From Motiliproteus sp041586735 (GTDB lineage Bacteria; Pseudomonadota; Gammaproteobacteria; Pseudomonadales; Balneatricaceae): a stretch of DNA of 64,000 nt. Shown in pieces: positions 8,306 through 17,312 of the stretch (positions are counted from its first letter, which is position 1; each line of letters begins with the position of its first letter). Under the pieces are notes generated by a model, which was not told the DNA's origin, did no database searches, and saw only the letters and a list, made by a program, of their open reading frames with translations. The stretch covers positions 248,001-312,000 of the forward strand of contig JBFGZQ010000001.1 of NCBI GenBank assembly GCA_041586735.1, given 5' to 3'. Made by a program: the position numbers and the translations under genes.

Positions 8306-9220
8306 ATGACAACAGCAGCACTACACACCTATCCGGGTTATGCCGAGATCGAGGGCTATCTCGACGCAATTTGGCACGAAAAAGGGCTTAGCGATAACTC
8401 GTTGTGCTCGTACCGACGCGACCTAAAACTGTTTGCAGCTTGGCTGGAGGAGTCGGATCAATCCTTGATGGTGACCGAGCGGACCGATATTCAGCGCTAC
8501 CTCAACCTGCGTCTGCGCAAGCGTTATAGCCCGGCATCGACCGCGCGAATGCTCTCTTGCCTGCGGGGTTTTTTTCGTTATCAGCTCAGAGAGCAGCGGA
8601 TCGCACAGGATCCGACCCTGCAGATCGATAGTCCTAAACAGGTCAGGCCGCTGCCTCAGCTGTTATCTGAGCCGGATGTGGAGGCGTTGCTGGCGGCGCC
8701 GGATCCTCAGCAGCCGATCGGTTTTCGTGACCGGGTGATGCTCGAACTCCTCTATGGCTGCGGTCTTAGGGTCAGTGAACTGATCTCGCTGCAGGTATCG
8801 ATGGTCAATATGCGCCAAGGTGTGGTGCGGATCCTGGACAAGGGCAATAAAGAGCGTCTAGTGCCCTTGGGCGAGATTGCTCTGGAGTGGTTGGCGCGCT
8901 ATCTGCGCCAAGGACGCGTGTTGCTGTTGCCGCAGGCAGATAGCGAAGTGCTGTTTCCCAGCAGCCGGGGTACTCAGATGACCCGGCAGACGTTCTGGTA
9001 CCGGGTCAAGCTGTATGCACGGGAGGCGGGCATCGATAAACCGTTGTCACCGCATACGCTACGCCATGCGTTCGCCACCCACCTGCTCAATCACGGCGCC
9101 GATCTGCGGGTGGTGCAGCTGTTGCTCGGACACAGCGACCTATCCACGACCCAGATCTATACTCATATTGCTCAGCAGCGTTTACAATCGCTGCATCAAC
9201 AGCACCACCCGCGCGGCTGA
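8306..9220 (+). CDS. xerD: Site-specific tyrosine recombinase XerD
   Basis: A 304-residue tyrosine recombinase. With XerC it resolves chromosome dimers at dif under FtsK control. The N-terminal SAM-like core-binding domain covers about residues 10-95 and the catalytic domain 115-290. Catalytic residues are visible: Arg in YGCGLRVSEL, Lys in DKGNKERLVPL, the box HTLRHAFATHLL with His and Arg, His in LLGHSDLSTTQIYTH, and the nucleophilic Tyr in IYTH. The strand order and the immediately following dsbC are the conserved xerD-dsbC arrangement of gammaproteobacteria, which favours XerD over XerC. The ATG follows an AAAGGGGG ribosome-binding site. Confidence 0.95.
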   Translation: MTTAALHTYPGYAEIEGYLDAIWHEKGLSDNSLCSYRRDLKLFAAWLEESDQSLMVTERTDIQRYLNLRLRKRYSPASTARMLSCLRGFFRYQLREQRIAQDPTLQIDSPKQVRPLPQLLSEPDVEALLAAPDPQQPIGFRDRVMLELLYGCGLRVSELISLQVSMVNMRQGVVRILDKGNKERLVPLGEIALEWLARYLRQGRVLLLPQADSEVLFPSSRGTQMTRQTFWYRVKLYAREAGIDKPLSPHTLRHAFATHLLNHGADLRVVQLLLGHSDLSTTQIYTHIAQQRLQSLHQQHHPRG

Positions 9221-9289
9221 ACTTGTGCTGTTATCGGGGCTCCAACCTTCAGGTTCCGCAACGACTGTTTTCTGAGATTAGAGGTAATT

Positions 9290-10030
9290 ATGCGTTTATC
9301 GGCTTATGTGCTCTCTGTATTACTGCTGGCTGGCAGCGGCTCCACCCTGGCGGCCCCAGTGACCGAGGCGATGGTCCAGGCGATCACCCAACACCTGAAA
9401 GTGGTGAATCAGGCGATTCAGATCCGTACCATTAAGCCCTCACCGATCGATGGCTTGTATGAGGTGGAGATCGATACCGGCGAGATCCTCTTTAGCAGCG
9501 CCAATGGCGAGCACTTTGTGCTCGGTAAGCTGTTTCAGGTTCAGGGAGAGCGATTCGTCAACCTGAGCGAGCAGCGCCAAAAGGGTCAGCGGGCCCAGAC
9601 CCTAAAGGGGCTGAATAAAGATGATATGGTGATTTTTTCACCCACAGCGGAGACCACCGCGGTAGTCTATGCCTTTACCGATATCGATTGTGGCTATTGC
9701 CAGAAGCTCCATGGTGAGATGGCTGAATACAATAGGGCGGGCATAGAGATCCGCTATCTGGCCTTCCCGCGTGCCGGGCTGCAGTCTAGAACCTATCAGG
9801 AGATGGTGTCGGTCTGGTGTGCCGATGACCGTAAGACAGCGATGACGACGGCTAAGAGTGGTGGCCAAGTCCCCTTCAGAGACTGTGTCAATCCGGTTGC
9901 CGAGCAGTACGCGATGGGCACCGAGTTTGGCGTGACGGGCACGCCGGCGCTGGTATTTGAGGATGGTTCGCTGGTACCGGGTTACCTGCCGGCGGCCAAG
10001 TTGAGCGCCTATCTGCAGCAAAACAGGTAA
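9290..10030 (+). CDS. dsbC: Thiol:disulfide interchange protein DsbC
   Basis: A 246-residue periplasmic disulfide isomerase. A signal peptide is clear (MRL, then the hydrophobic stretch AYVLSVLLLAGSG, with likely cleavage after STLA). The N-terminal dimerisation domain runs to about residue 85 and the thioredoxin-like domain contains the active site DIDCGYCQKLH and the cis-Pro loop GVTGTPALVF. CGYC is the classic DsbC motif; the isomerase corrects wrong disulfides and is kept reduced by DsbD. It starts 69 bp after xerD and is probably co-transcribed with it. The downstream gene astB is convergent. Confidence 0.95.
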   Translation: MRLSAYVLSVLLLAGSGSTLAAPVTEAMVQAITQHLKVVNQAIQIRTIKPSPIDGLYEVEIDTGEILFSSANGEHFVLGKLFQVQGERFVNLSEQRQKGQRAQTLKGLNKDDMVIFSPTAETTAVVYAFTDIDCGYCQKLHGEMAEYNRAGIEIRYLAFPRAGLQSRTYQEMVSVWCADDRKTAMTTAKSGGQVPFRDCVNPVAEQYAMGTEFGVTGTPALVFEDGSLVPGYLPAAKLSAYLQQNR

Positions 10031-10135
10031 CGACTATGGGCCGATGGTCGCTGCCAGCCGCCTCGGCCATCTCGTGGCGGTTTTATGAGAGGGTTTGCCT
10101 TGCTCCAGCGTCCAGGCTTTGGAGGTTGTTGGTGC

Positions 10136-11485
10136 TTAGCGCTGAAACGGGTAGACCGAGCCTAGGTTGAGAATTTCGGTCAGCTCGTTAAGGGCGGTGC
10201 GTGATTCGACTAGCAGAGCCGGATCGGCCAGGTCTTCGGCCCGCAATCGGTCACGGTAGTGCTGATCGATCCAGCGATTAAGCCGGATAAATAGGGCGTC
10301 ATTTATCCACGTGGCCGGGTTGGTGGCGGCAATTTCCTGCTCGTTCAGCACTACTCGCAATCGCAGGCAGGCGGGACCGCCGCCATTGCTCATACTTTGT
10401 TTGAGATCAAATACTCGGATATCGCTGATCGGGTTGTCATCGGCTTTAATCTGCTGCAGCAGCGCCCAAGCCTGGGGGTTATTACGACACTCTTGCGGCG
10501 CTATCAGCAGTTGCTGGCCATCAGCCAGGCTCAGCAGCTGTGAGTTGAACAGGTAGCTCTTGACCGCATCCTGGATGCTGAGTTGGTCGCAGCTGATCTC
10601 AATAATATGCAGGGTTTGGCCAGGGTTTTGAGCGCTGAATAGCCGTTGCAAGTCGCTCTTCACTCGGTCCTGATCGAGGAATGCCTGTTTGTGGCACAGT
10701 AGCAGGTTGCGGTTACCCACGGCGATGACGTCGTTATGAAATACTCCCTGATCGATCACATCCGGGTTCTGCTGGGCATAAACGACCTTGGTACTGTTGA
10801 GTTGGTGGGAGCGTACGATCGCCTGCGAGGCTTCAAACGTTTGCCGGGCGGGGTAACGCCTAGGTTGCGGCCGACTGGCGTCGAATGCGTGGCGGCCATA
10901 GACAAAGAATTCGACCCCGGGTTGGCCATATTCATGGCACAGACGGGTATGGTTGGCCGCGCCTTCATCGCCGAAATGCTCGATCCCTGGCAGTGCCTGG
11001 TGGTGGTTAAAGTGATGTTCGCCGGGAAAGGTCGCCGCTAGAATCTGGCCGGTGGTATGGTGTTCGATCGAACGGTGAAACTTGTTGGTTAGATTGGCCG
11101 GGGTAAAGTGGACCCGGCTATCGAGGGTGTCGGCGCTGGGCGAGATAGTGGCGGCATTGGCAGCCCACATACTCGACGCCGAGCAGCAGGCCTCCAGAAT
11201 GCGCGGTGCCTGACGAGCAGCCTGGGCCAGCACTTGGGCATCGCTGCCGCTGAAGCCGATCCGGCGCAGGGTATGGATATCGGGCCGCTCCTGCGGCGCC
11301 AAAACGCCCTGCATCATCCCCATGTCGTGCAGTGCTTTCATCTTCAGCAGCCCCTGTTTGGCTGCCAGTTTAGGGTTGGCGGTGCTGGCATGGCTGTCTT
11401 TGGAGGCGATGTTACCGAAAGAGAGTCCGGCATAGTTGTGGGTCGGTCCGACCAGGCCGTCAAAGTTGGCTTCAAAGGCTTTCAT
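10136..11485 (-). CDS. astB: N-succinylarginine dihydrolase AstB
   Basis: A 449-residue enzyme that converts N2-succinylarginine to N2-succinylornithine, CO2 and ammonia in the arginine succinyltransferase pathway. The N-terminus FEANFDGLVGPTHNYAGLSFGN and the late GGGPACLRLRV with the nucleophilic Cys are diagnostic, and length equals the family norm (about 445). AAGGAC precedes the ATG. No astA, astC, astD or astE is next to it here, which is unusual because the genes are normally clustered; the others may lie elsewhere. The upstream side is occupied by a truncated peptidase frame that overlaps its start by 14 bases. Confidence 0.95.
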   Translation of the reverse strand: MKAFEANFDGLVGPTHNYAGLSFGNIASKDSHASTANPKLAAKQGLLKMKALHDMGMMQGVLAPQERPDIHTLRRIGFSGSDAQVLAQAARQAPRILEACCSASSMWAANAATISPSADTLDSRVHFTPANLTNKFHRSIEHHTTGQILAATFPGEHHFNHHQALPGIEHFGDEGAANHTRLCHEYGQPGVEFFVYGRHAFDASRPQPRRYPARQTFEASQAIVRSHQLNSTKVVYAQQNPDVIDQGVFHNDVIAVGNRNLLLCHKQAFLDQDRVKSDLQRLFSAQNPGQTLHIIEISCDQLSIQDAVKSYLFNSQLLSLADGQQLLIAPQECRNNPQAWALLQQIKADDNPISDIRVFDLKQSMSNGGGPACLRLRVVLNEQEIAATNPATWINDALFIRLNRWIDQHYRDRLRAEDLADPALLVESRTALNELTEILNLGSVYPFQR

Positions 11486-11789
11486 CTGTTGTCCTTGGTA
11501 GGGTCTTAGGCCCGCGTACTAATCGTATCGTTATCCGCAGTGCCCTGCCCAGCGGTTGCGCTACCGTCTCAGCGTTGTGATCGACCGACAGATAGGGTGC
11601 CACCTCGATAAATTCCCGCTCACCACCCAGCATGTTGCTGATTCGGTTGACGGTCTCGGCAACGGCATTGACGCCCTCGGTATTAAAAGTACCGGAATTG
11701 ATCCGCGATAGCTCGATGGTGGAATCCAGCATCTGCTGCTGGCTATCCAGCCATTCAAGCCAGGGTGTAAAGGTCGTATCGGGGTGCAT
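11472..11789 (-). pseudogene. Truncated N-terminus of an M20-family metallopeptidase
   Basis: A 105-residue frame whose first 75 residues resemble the start of M20 (glutamate carboxypeptidase-like) hydrolases: WLDSQQQMLDSTIELSRINSGTFNTEGVNAVAETV, then FIEVAPYLSVDHNAETVAQPLGRALRI. In the family this continues into a metal-binding GHxDTVF motif, but here the text changes to unrelated residues (TIRLVRGPKTL) and stops inside astB. About 75% of a normal 380-residue protein, including all metal ligands, is missing, so it cannot be active. It looks like a deletion remnant fused to the astB upstream region. It may still supply the transcript that drives astB. Confidence 0.65.
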
Positions 11790-12343
11790 GGCGTCGTTTC
11801 GCTGTTATTGGCGCGGGATGATGTTGTTGATACCGCTAAGTATTGGTGAGATCTCTTTGCGTAACTGTTGTTGATGCGACACGAAGTTTGGTGATTTATC
11901 ACCCGACAGCGGAATAGGCAGGGCTTGTGCTGCCGATAAGCGCGCAACAAGGTCTCGGTATTGAGCGGTCTCAGTGGGGTAGACGCATGAATAGCGGGTG
12001 GTATGAGCTCTGTTGGATTATCTGTGTGCACGACCTCCTGCGTGGGTCCAATAACGGGGAAAGCTGATCATTATCATCGACTCGGCACGCGGTTCCAGGC
12101 CTGGTCTGGATCCCTGGCAATTGCTGCCTAAAACCGCAGTGTGTTACAGGTGTTGCTGGACGCTAAGTGCACCGTCTAGTGTATTTTGTTTAAATCAACC
12201 TATTGTTTTAATTTAGTTTATTTAATCTTTTTGACGTTTTAAAGGTGCCCTGTATGTCTGGGGCTTATGGCCTGAGTAAAAGTCGGGTTAATGGTTGCTG
12301 GCAGGGGGGTAAAGTGTTAGTTAATCTTATTTGGTGTGCTATA
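11790..12343. other. Long intergenic region before the dcw cluster
   Basis: About 550 bp between the divergent peptidase remnant and mraZ. Its left part (to about 12060) is G+C-rich with GGTGATTTATCACC forming a small hairpin near 11889-11902. The segment 12180-12245 is very A+T-rich and ends with TTGACG at 12231-12236, which could be a -35 element but lacks a good -10. No RNA or protein gene is supported. Confidence 0.5.
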
Positions 12344-12368
12344 GTGGGCAGATGTGGGTAAAAGTGGT
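12337..12368 (+). promoter_or_regulatory. dcw-cluster promoter (Pmra) with MraZ operator repeats
   Basis: An extended -10 element TGCTATAGT at 12337-12345 is followed by three direct repeats with a 10-bp period: GTGGG at 12344, GTGGG at 12354 and GTGGT at 12364. MraZ is known to bind tandem GTGGG-type boxes spaced by one helical turn and repress its own operon. The spacing and position just upstream of mraZ match that operator. The -35 region (about 12317) is weak, as often seen with extended -10 promoters. Confidence 0.8.
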
Positions 12369-12388
12369 TTTTTAGTTGGAATCGGGTG

Positions 12389-12844
12389 ATGTTCAGCGGA
12401 ATCAGCGAGATCAATCTGGATGCCAAGGGACGCATGGCTATGCCAACGCGTTACCGCGAGCGCCTGATGGAGTGCTGCGCGGGTCAGTTGTTTGTGACCA
12501 TCGATCCGCTGGACAAGTGTTTGACCCTGCATACCAAGCCCGAGTGGGATCTTGTTGAGCAGAAGATCGTGGCGCTGCCGAGTTATTCGCAGTCGGGTCG
12601 GTTGCTACGCAGAACCATCTTGGGCCACGCCACCGAGGTCGATATGGATGGCAATGGCCGGTTGTTGTTATCAGCACCCTTACGTGATTTTGCCGAGATC
12701 GACAGGCGCGTAGTGCTGCTGGGACAGGGTAATAAATTTGAGATCTGGTCGGAGCACAGGTGGCTCGAGACCCGAAATGGTTATATGGATTCATCGGCTG
12801 ATACCGCTGCCTTGCTGGGTGAATTGAACGATCTGTCGTTATAG
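12389..12844 (+). CDS. mraZ: Transcriptional regulator MraZ
   Basis: A 151-residue AbrB-like protein, the first gene of the dcw cluster. Both SpoVT/AbrB half-repeats show: INLDAKGRMAMPTRYRERL near the N-terminus and VDMDGNGRLLLSAPLRDFAEID in the second half. MraZ rings bind repeats in their own promoter and repress the cluster. I choose ATG 12389, giving MFSGISEINLD, over the adjacent GTG at 12386. The next gene, rsmH, starts eight bases after the stop, the usual pairing; RsmH counteracts MraZ in Escherichia coli. Confidence 0.95.
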   Translation: MFSGISEINLDAKGRMAMPTRYRERLMECCAGQLFVTIDPLDKCLTLHTKPEWDLVEQKIVALPSYSQSGRLLRRTILGHATEVDMDGNGRLLLSAPLRDFAEIDRRVVLLGQGNKFEIWSEHRWLETRNGYMDSSADTAALLGELNDLSL

Positions 12845-12852
12845 GACTGCCG

Positions 12853-13788
12853 ATGAGTGACCCATTTAAGCACAAAACTGTACTGCTGGATGAAGCGGTA
12901 GAGCTGCTGATAACCAACCCCGCGGGCAGTTATGTGGACGGTACCTTTGGCCGCGGTGGTCACTCGCGGGTGATCTTGTCGCAGCTGAGTGCCGAGGGGC
13001 GGTTGCTGGGGTTCGACAAGGATCCTCAGGCGATCGCCGTCGCAGAACAGTTACAGCAGCAGGATGGGCGCTTTGAAATTGTTCATGATTCTTTTGCCCA
13101 GCTGCGGTGCGAGCTGGAGCGGCGCGGCCTGATGGGTTCACTCGATGGCGTGTTGCTAGACCTGGGGGTCTCCTCGCCGCAGCTGGATGATCCGCAGCGC
13201 GGTTTTAGTTTTCTCCATGATGGGCCGCTGGATATGCGCATGAACACCCAGGTGGGTGAGAGTGCGGCGCAATGGCTCGCGCGGGCGGACGAAAAAGAGA
13301 TCGCTGACGTGATGTATCTGTATGGCGAAGAACGTTTTTCCCGGCGCATCGCCAAGGCAATTGTGGCCGAACGGCAGAAGCAGCCGATAACGACAACCGC
13401 GCGATTGGCGGAGATTGTTAAGGTCGCTAATCCAAAGTGGGAGCGAGGTAAAAACCCGGCAACCCGGGCGTTTCAGGGCATTCGTATATTTATAAACAGT
13501 GAGTTGGACGATCTGACCGCCTGTCTTGAACAGGCGCTGGAGGGGCTTAACGTGGGTGGCCGGCTGGTGGTTATCAGCTTTCATTCGCTTGAGGATCGGA
13601 TTGTTAAGCGCTTTATACGTAAGCATGTCCGTGGGGATGAAGCGCCACTGGGGCTGCCGGTCCCTCAAGCGCTGCTTAATCAGCGTCTGAAAGCCATAGG
13701 CAAGGCGCGTAAGGCTAGCGATGCGGAAGTGAGTGACAACGTGCGTTCGCGTAGCGCCATCATGCGTATTGCAGAAAAGTTGGCGTAG
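12853..13788 (+). CDS. rsmH: 16S rRNA m4C1402 methyltransferase RsmH
   Basis: A 311-residue S-adenosylmethionine-dependent methyltransferase that N4-methylates C1402 in the ribosomal decoding centre. Family motifs: HKTVLLDEAVELL at the N-terminus, the SAM-binding YVDGTFGRGGHS, LLDLGVSSPQLDDPQRGFSF, RAFQGIRIFINSELDDL, and ISFHSLEDRIVKRF. Length is normal. It lies between mraZ and ftsL with gaps of eight and three bases, so it is translated from the same mRNA. Confidence 0.97.
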   Translation: MSDPFKHKTVLLDEAVELLITNPAGSYVDGTFGRGGHSRVILSQLSAEGRLLGFDKDPQAIAVAEQLQQQDGRFEIVHDSFAQLRCELERRGLMGSLDGVLLDLGVSSPQLDDPQRGFSFLHDGPLDMRMNTQVGESAAQWLARADEKEIADVMYLYGEERFSRRIAKAIVAERQKQPITTTARLAEIVKVANPKWERGKNPATRAFQGIRIFINSELDDLTACLEQALEGLNVGGRLVVISFHSLEDRIVKRFIRKHVRGDEAPLGLPVPQALLNQRLKAIGKARKASDAEVSDNVRSRSAIMRIAEKLA

Positions 13789-13791
13789 TCG

Positions 13792-14121
13792 ATGATGGTC
13801 AAGTGCATCGTCGCCAGGGTTGGGGAACTCGGCGCTCAGGCTAGATGTCTGAGTCTGTCGCTGCAGGCGCTGGTGCTGGTGGTGGTGGTGGTTGCGCTGA
13901 TCTTAAGTGCGTTGATGGTGATCTACAGCGCCTTTCTCTACCGTCAGGATTTTAATACCCAGCAGCAGCAGTTGCAGCAGCGTAATGCCCTGGAGGTCGA
14001 GTGGGGCCAGTTACTGCTGGAGCAGAGTGCCTTGGCTGCGCACGGCCGGATCGAAAAAATGGTAACCCAGAGGTTGGATATGTACGTGCCATCGCCTGAT
14101 GACATCGTGGTGGTACGCTAG
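13792..14121 (+). CDS. ftsL: Cell division protein FtsL
   Basis: A 109-residue bitopic membrane protein. One transmembrane segment (about residues 25-48, rich in V and L) is followed by a periplasmic coiled-coil stretch with many Gln and Leu residues (NTQQQQLQQRNALEVEWGQLLLEQ) and the C-terminal MVTQRLDMYVPSPDDIVVV. FtsL forms the FtsQLB complex and helps activate FtsWI. Sequence conservation is low in this family, so position between rsmH and ftsI and the topology carry the call. A second ATG three bases downstream is an equally possible start. Confidence 0.93.
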   Translation: MMVKCIVARVGELGAQARCLSLSLQALVLVVVVVALILSALMVIYSAFLYRQDFNTQQQQLQQRNALEVEWGQLLLEQSALAAHGRIEKMVTQRLDMYVPSPDDIVVVR

Positions 14122-15831
14122 ATGAACGCGCCGGCTGCAGCGTTGTCCTACACTTGGCGGTTTCGTCTGGTGTTGTTGTTGCTGTCGGTATTGGGGTTGA
14201 TGGTGGCGGCGAAGATCGTCTATCTGCACCTGTTCGAAGATGAGTTTTTACAAGGCCAGGGGGATGCCCGGAGTTTACGGGTGGTTAGTATTCCCGCGCA
14301 TCGGGGGATGATTCTGGATCGTAATGGTGAGCCCTTGGCGGTGAGTGCGCCGGTGGAGAGTCCCTGGTTTGATCCGCGTGAGTTTGTGGCGGACCACTCG
14401 CAGATTCGTGCGTTAGCCAGCGCGCTGGATATGCCTTTGGCGCGCTTGCAGCGGCTGCTAGATGCCAGTGTAGATAAGAAGTTCGTCTATCTGAATCGGC
14501 AGATGGCACCTGCTGATGCGCAGCGGGTGTTGGCGTTGGGGATCTCCGGCGTCTATAGCCAGAGCGAGTATAAGCGTTACTACCCGGCGGCAGAAGTTGC
14601 GACCCATCTGGTGGGCTTTACCAATGTCGATGGCGTCGGTCAAGAGGGGATGGAGCTGGCGTACGATCAATGGCTGCAGGGCGGTGAGGGTAGCAAGCGG
14701 GTATTAAAGGATCGATTGGGTCGCACCATCAAGGATATTCAGGATCTGACCCAGGCGAGTCCGGGCAAGGACCTATCGCTGAGTATCGATCTGCGGATTC
14801 AATATCTGGCCTATCGTGAGCTGAAGGCGGCGGTACAGCAGCATCAGGCACGTTCGGGTTCGGCCGTGGTGCTGGATGTTGCGACCGGCGAGGTGCTGGC
14901 GATGGTGAATCAGCCCTCCTACAACCCTAATGATCGCAGCGACCTAAAAGTTGCGCATCTGCGTAATCGGGCCACGACCGATACCTTTGAGCCCGGCTCG
15001 ACCATGAAGCCGCTGACCATCGCCGCGGCGATGGCCAGTGGTCAATACACCCGTAGCAGCGAGATCGATACCTCGCCAGGCTACCTGCGGGTGAAAAATA
15101 GCACCATTCGTGACCACAAAAATTACGGCGTCCTGGATCTGAGTCATATCATCAGTAAATCCAGTAACGTCGGCGCCAGCAAGCTGGCGCTGAGTCTGGA
15201 GTCTGGCGCGATTCGCAATATGTTTTTTAATGCCGGTCTAGGGCGTGCAACCGGTAGCGGGTTCCCCGGTGAGCGGGTGGGCTCGTTGCCTTATGTGCCA
15301 GAAAAACGTCTGGTAGAACGAGTCACCATGTCCTATGGCTACGGGCTGTCGGTCACCCCACTGCAGTTGGCGCAGTCCTATATGGCGTTTGGGGGGGGCG
15401 GTATCCGTCGTGATCTGTCGTTACTGAAAACCGAATTGCCGATGCCGGGTGAGCGGATTATGCCCGAGCTGGTGGCGCGTCAGGTGCTGGATATGATGGA
15501 GCAGGTGACCTTGAAAGGTGGCACCGGCAGTCGGGCGCAGGTGCCAGCGTTTCGGGTCGGCGGCAAGACCGGAACCGTGCACAAGGTGGGCGCTAACGGC
15601 TACGAGGATGATCAGTATGTCGCGGTATTTGCGGGCGTGGCACCGATAGACAATCCTCGGTTTGTCGCCATCGTGGTGGTCGATGAACCTCAGGGGCAGG
15701 AGTATTACGGCGGCGAAGTGGCCGCGCCGGTATTTTCGCGGATCATGGCCGGTACCCTGAGACTGATGAATGTCGCACCGGATAAGTTAGGCCTGCCGAT
15801 AGAGCAGCAGTTAGCCTGGAAAAGTCCATGA
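14122..15831 (+). CDS. ftsI: Septal peptidoglycan transpeptidase FtsI (PBP3)
   Basis: A 569-residue class B penicillin-binding protein. It has one N-terminal membrane helix (about residues 13-33), a pedestal domain with RGMILDRNGEPLAVS, and the transpeptidase domain with the active-site serine in GSTMKPL (Ser293), SSN in SKSSNVGAS, and KTGT in GGKTGTVHK. It cross-links septal peptidoglycan as partner of FtsW. The ATG directly follows the ftsL stop with no gap, and the 3' end overlaps murE by four bases, both signs of translational coupling. Confidence 0.97.
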   Translation: MNAPAAALSYTWRFRLVLLLLSVLGLMVAAKIVYLHLFEDEFLQGQGDARSLRVVSIPAHRGMILDRNGEPLAVSAPVESPWFDPREFVADHSQIRALASALDMPLARLQRLLDASVDKKFVYLNRQMAPADAQRVLALGISGVYSQSEYKRYYPAAEVATHLVGFTNVDGVGQEGMELAYDQWLQGGEGSKRVLKDRLGRTIKDIQDLTQASPGKDLSLSIDLRIQYLAYRELKAAVQQHQARSGSAVVLDVATGEVLAMVNQPSYNPNDRSDLKVAHLRNRATTDTFEPGSTMKPLTIAAAMASGQYTRSSEIDTSPGYLRVKNSTIRDHKNYGVLDLSHIISKSSNVGASKLALSLESGAIRNMFFNAGLGRATGSGFPGERVGSLPYVPEKRLVERVTMSYGYGLSVTPLQLAQSYMAFGGGGIRRDLSLLKTELPMPGERIMPELVARQVLDMMEQVTLKGGTGSRAQVPAFRVGGKTGTVHKVGANGYEDDQYVAVFAGVAPIDNPRFVAIVVVDEPQGQEYYGGEVAAPVFSRIMAGTLRLMNVAPDKLGLPIEQQLAWKSP

Positions 15832-17312
15832 CCCCTGGCTACTCGATGACTTTGCAGGCACTGTTCCCCGGCAGTAATATGCCGCCGGGCAGCGCCTCAC
15901 AGCAGGTGACCGGGATCAGTAACGACAGCCGCCGCATTCAGGGCGGCGACCTGTTTCTGGCTTGCCGCGGTGAGCATTATGACGCCAGTCAGTTTATCGA
16001 TGCGGCGGTAGCGCAGGGCGCGGTCGCGGTGGCTTGCGATGACCTTATGGATCTTGCCGATCCCGGGGTGCCGGTGATTGCCGTGGCGAATCTGGCTCGG
16101 TGTCAGGCCGACCTGGCGGCGCGCTTTTATCGACAGCCCAGCCAGGCGCTGCAGATGATCGGTATTACCGGCACCAATGGTAAGACCTCCTGCAGCCATT
16201 TTATCGCCCAGGCATTAACCCAGCTGGGCCGAAAAACCGCGCTGATCGGCACCACTGGCAACGGTTTTATCGGGGCGCTGCAAACCGCGACCCACACCAC
16301 CCCGGATGCGGTACGGTTGCAGCAGTTGCTGGCGCAGCTTAGAGACCAGGGTGCGGTCGCGGTAGCGATGGAGGTCTCCTCGCACGCGCTACAGCAGCAA
16401 CGGGTTGCTGGGGTGGCGTTCGACCAGGCGGTGTTTACCAACCTGAGTCGTGATCATCTCGACTATCACGGCTCTATGGAAGCCTACGCGGAGGCCAAGG
16501 CGCGGCTGTTTCTGGATACTGGGGTCAAGCAGGCGGTGATCAATAGCGATGATCCCTTTGGGCGGCTGCTATGGCAGCGTCTGTCCGCGGACGTGGATAC
16601 GATTCTGATCGGTGAGCAGCCGCAGCCCGCCGCCAAGCAGTTGCGTATCCTCCGCAGCCGCTTGCATCCTGGCGGTATCGAAGCGGTCATTGCCAGCCCT
16701 TGGGGCGAACTGCAGATCAACAGCTCACTGCTGGGGCATTTTAATCTGTATAACCTGCTCAGCGCCCTAGCCGTGCTCCTGCATAGCGGTGTCGAGGCGT
16801 TGGCTGCGGTGGAGGTGCTCAATCAACTCCCAGGCGTCGAGGGGCGGATGCAGGCGTTCACGGCGGCTAATAAGCCGCTGGTGGTGGTGGATTATGCCCA
16901 CACCCCGGACGCCCTGGATAAAGCCCTGGCTTCGTTACGTGAACATGCGGATGGGCAGCTCTGGTGTCTGTTCGGTTGTGGCGGCGACCGGGATTGCGGC
17001 AAGCGGCCGCAGATGGCAGCGGTGGCGGAACGGCGCGCCGATCGATTGTTGATCAGCAGTGACAATCCGCGCTCTGAGGAGCCGCAGACCATTATTGATG
17101 CGCTGGTGGCCGGCCTAGCGCGTCCAGAGCGGGTGCTGTGCCAAGTCGATCGACGCCTGGCGATCGAGCAGATCATCCAGCAGGCCGCTGCTGGCGATGT
17201 GGTACTAATCGCCGGCAAAGGCCATGAAAATTATCAGGAGATCAAGGGGGTGCGTTATCCCTTTAGCGATATAGAGATCGTACAAGGCTGCTTGGAGGGC
17301 ACCGGATGCTGA
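15828..17312 (+). CDS. murE: UDP-MurNAc-tripeptide synthetase MurE
   Basis: A 494-residue ATP-dependent ligase that adds the third residue to the peptidoglycan stem peptide. The P-loop is GITGTNGKTSCSHF, and the C-terminal DNPRSEEP motif is the signature of enzymes using meso-diaminopimelate. The first ATG overlaps the ftsI stop (ATGA); an internal ATG at 15846 is an alternative start. The end overlaps murF by seven bases. All three Mur-ligase domains are present at usual length. Confidence 0.96.
   Translation: MTPGYSMTLQALFPGSNMPPGSASQQVTGISNDSRRIQGGDLFLACRGEHYDASQFIDAAVAQGAVAVACDDLMDLADPGVPVIAVANLARCQADLAARFYRQPSQALQMIGITGTNGKTSCSHFIAQALTQLGRKTALIGTTGNGFIGALQTATHTTPDAVRLQQLLAQLRDQGAVAVAMEVSSHALQQQRVAGVAFDQAVFTNLSRDHLDYHGSMEAYAEAKARLFLDTGVKQAVINSDDPFGRLLWQRLSADVDTILIGEQPQPAAKQLRILRSRLHPGGIEAVIASPWGELQINSSLLGHFNLYNLLSALAVLLHSGVEALAAVEVLNQLPGVEGRMQAFTAANKPLVVVDYAHTPDALDKALASLREHADGQLWCLFGCGGDRDCGKRPQMAAVAERRADRLLISSDNPRSEEPQTIIDALVAGLARPERVLCQVDRRLAIEQIIQQAAAGDVVLIAGKGHENYQEIKGVRYPFSDIEIVQGCLEGTGC

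Noticed and set aside
11561..12031. 156-codon frame on the minus strand beside the M20 remnant
   Set aside because: It runs in another frame over the M20-like coding and an intergenic stretch, and has the Pro/Ser/Arg-rich look of a shadow frame.
12063..12080. Fur-like sequence GATCATTATCATC upstream of mraZ
   Set aside because: Only about half of the 19-bp consensus is present and no iron gene is near.
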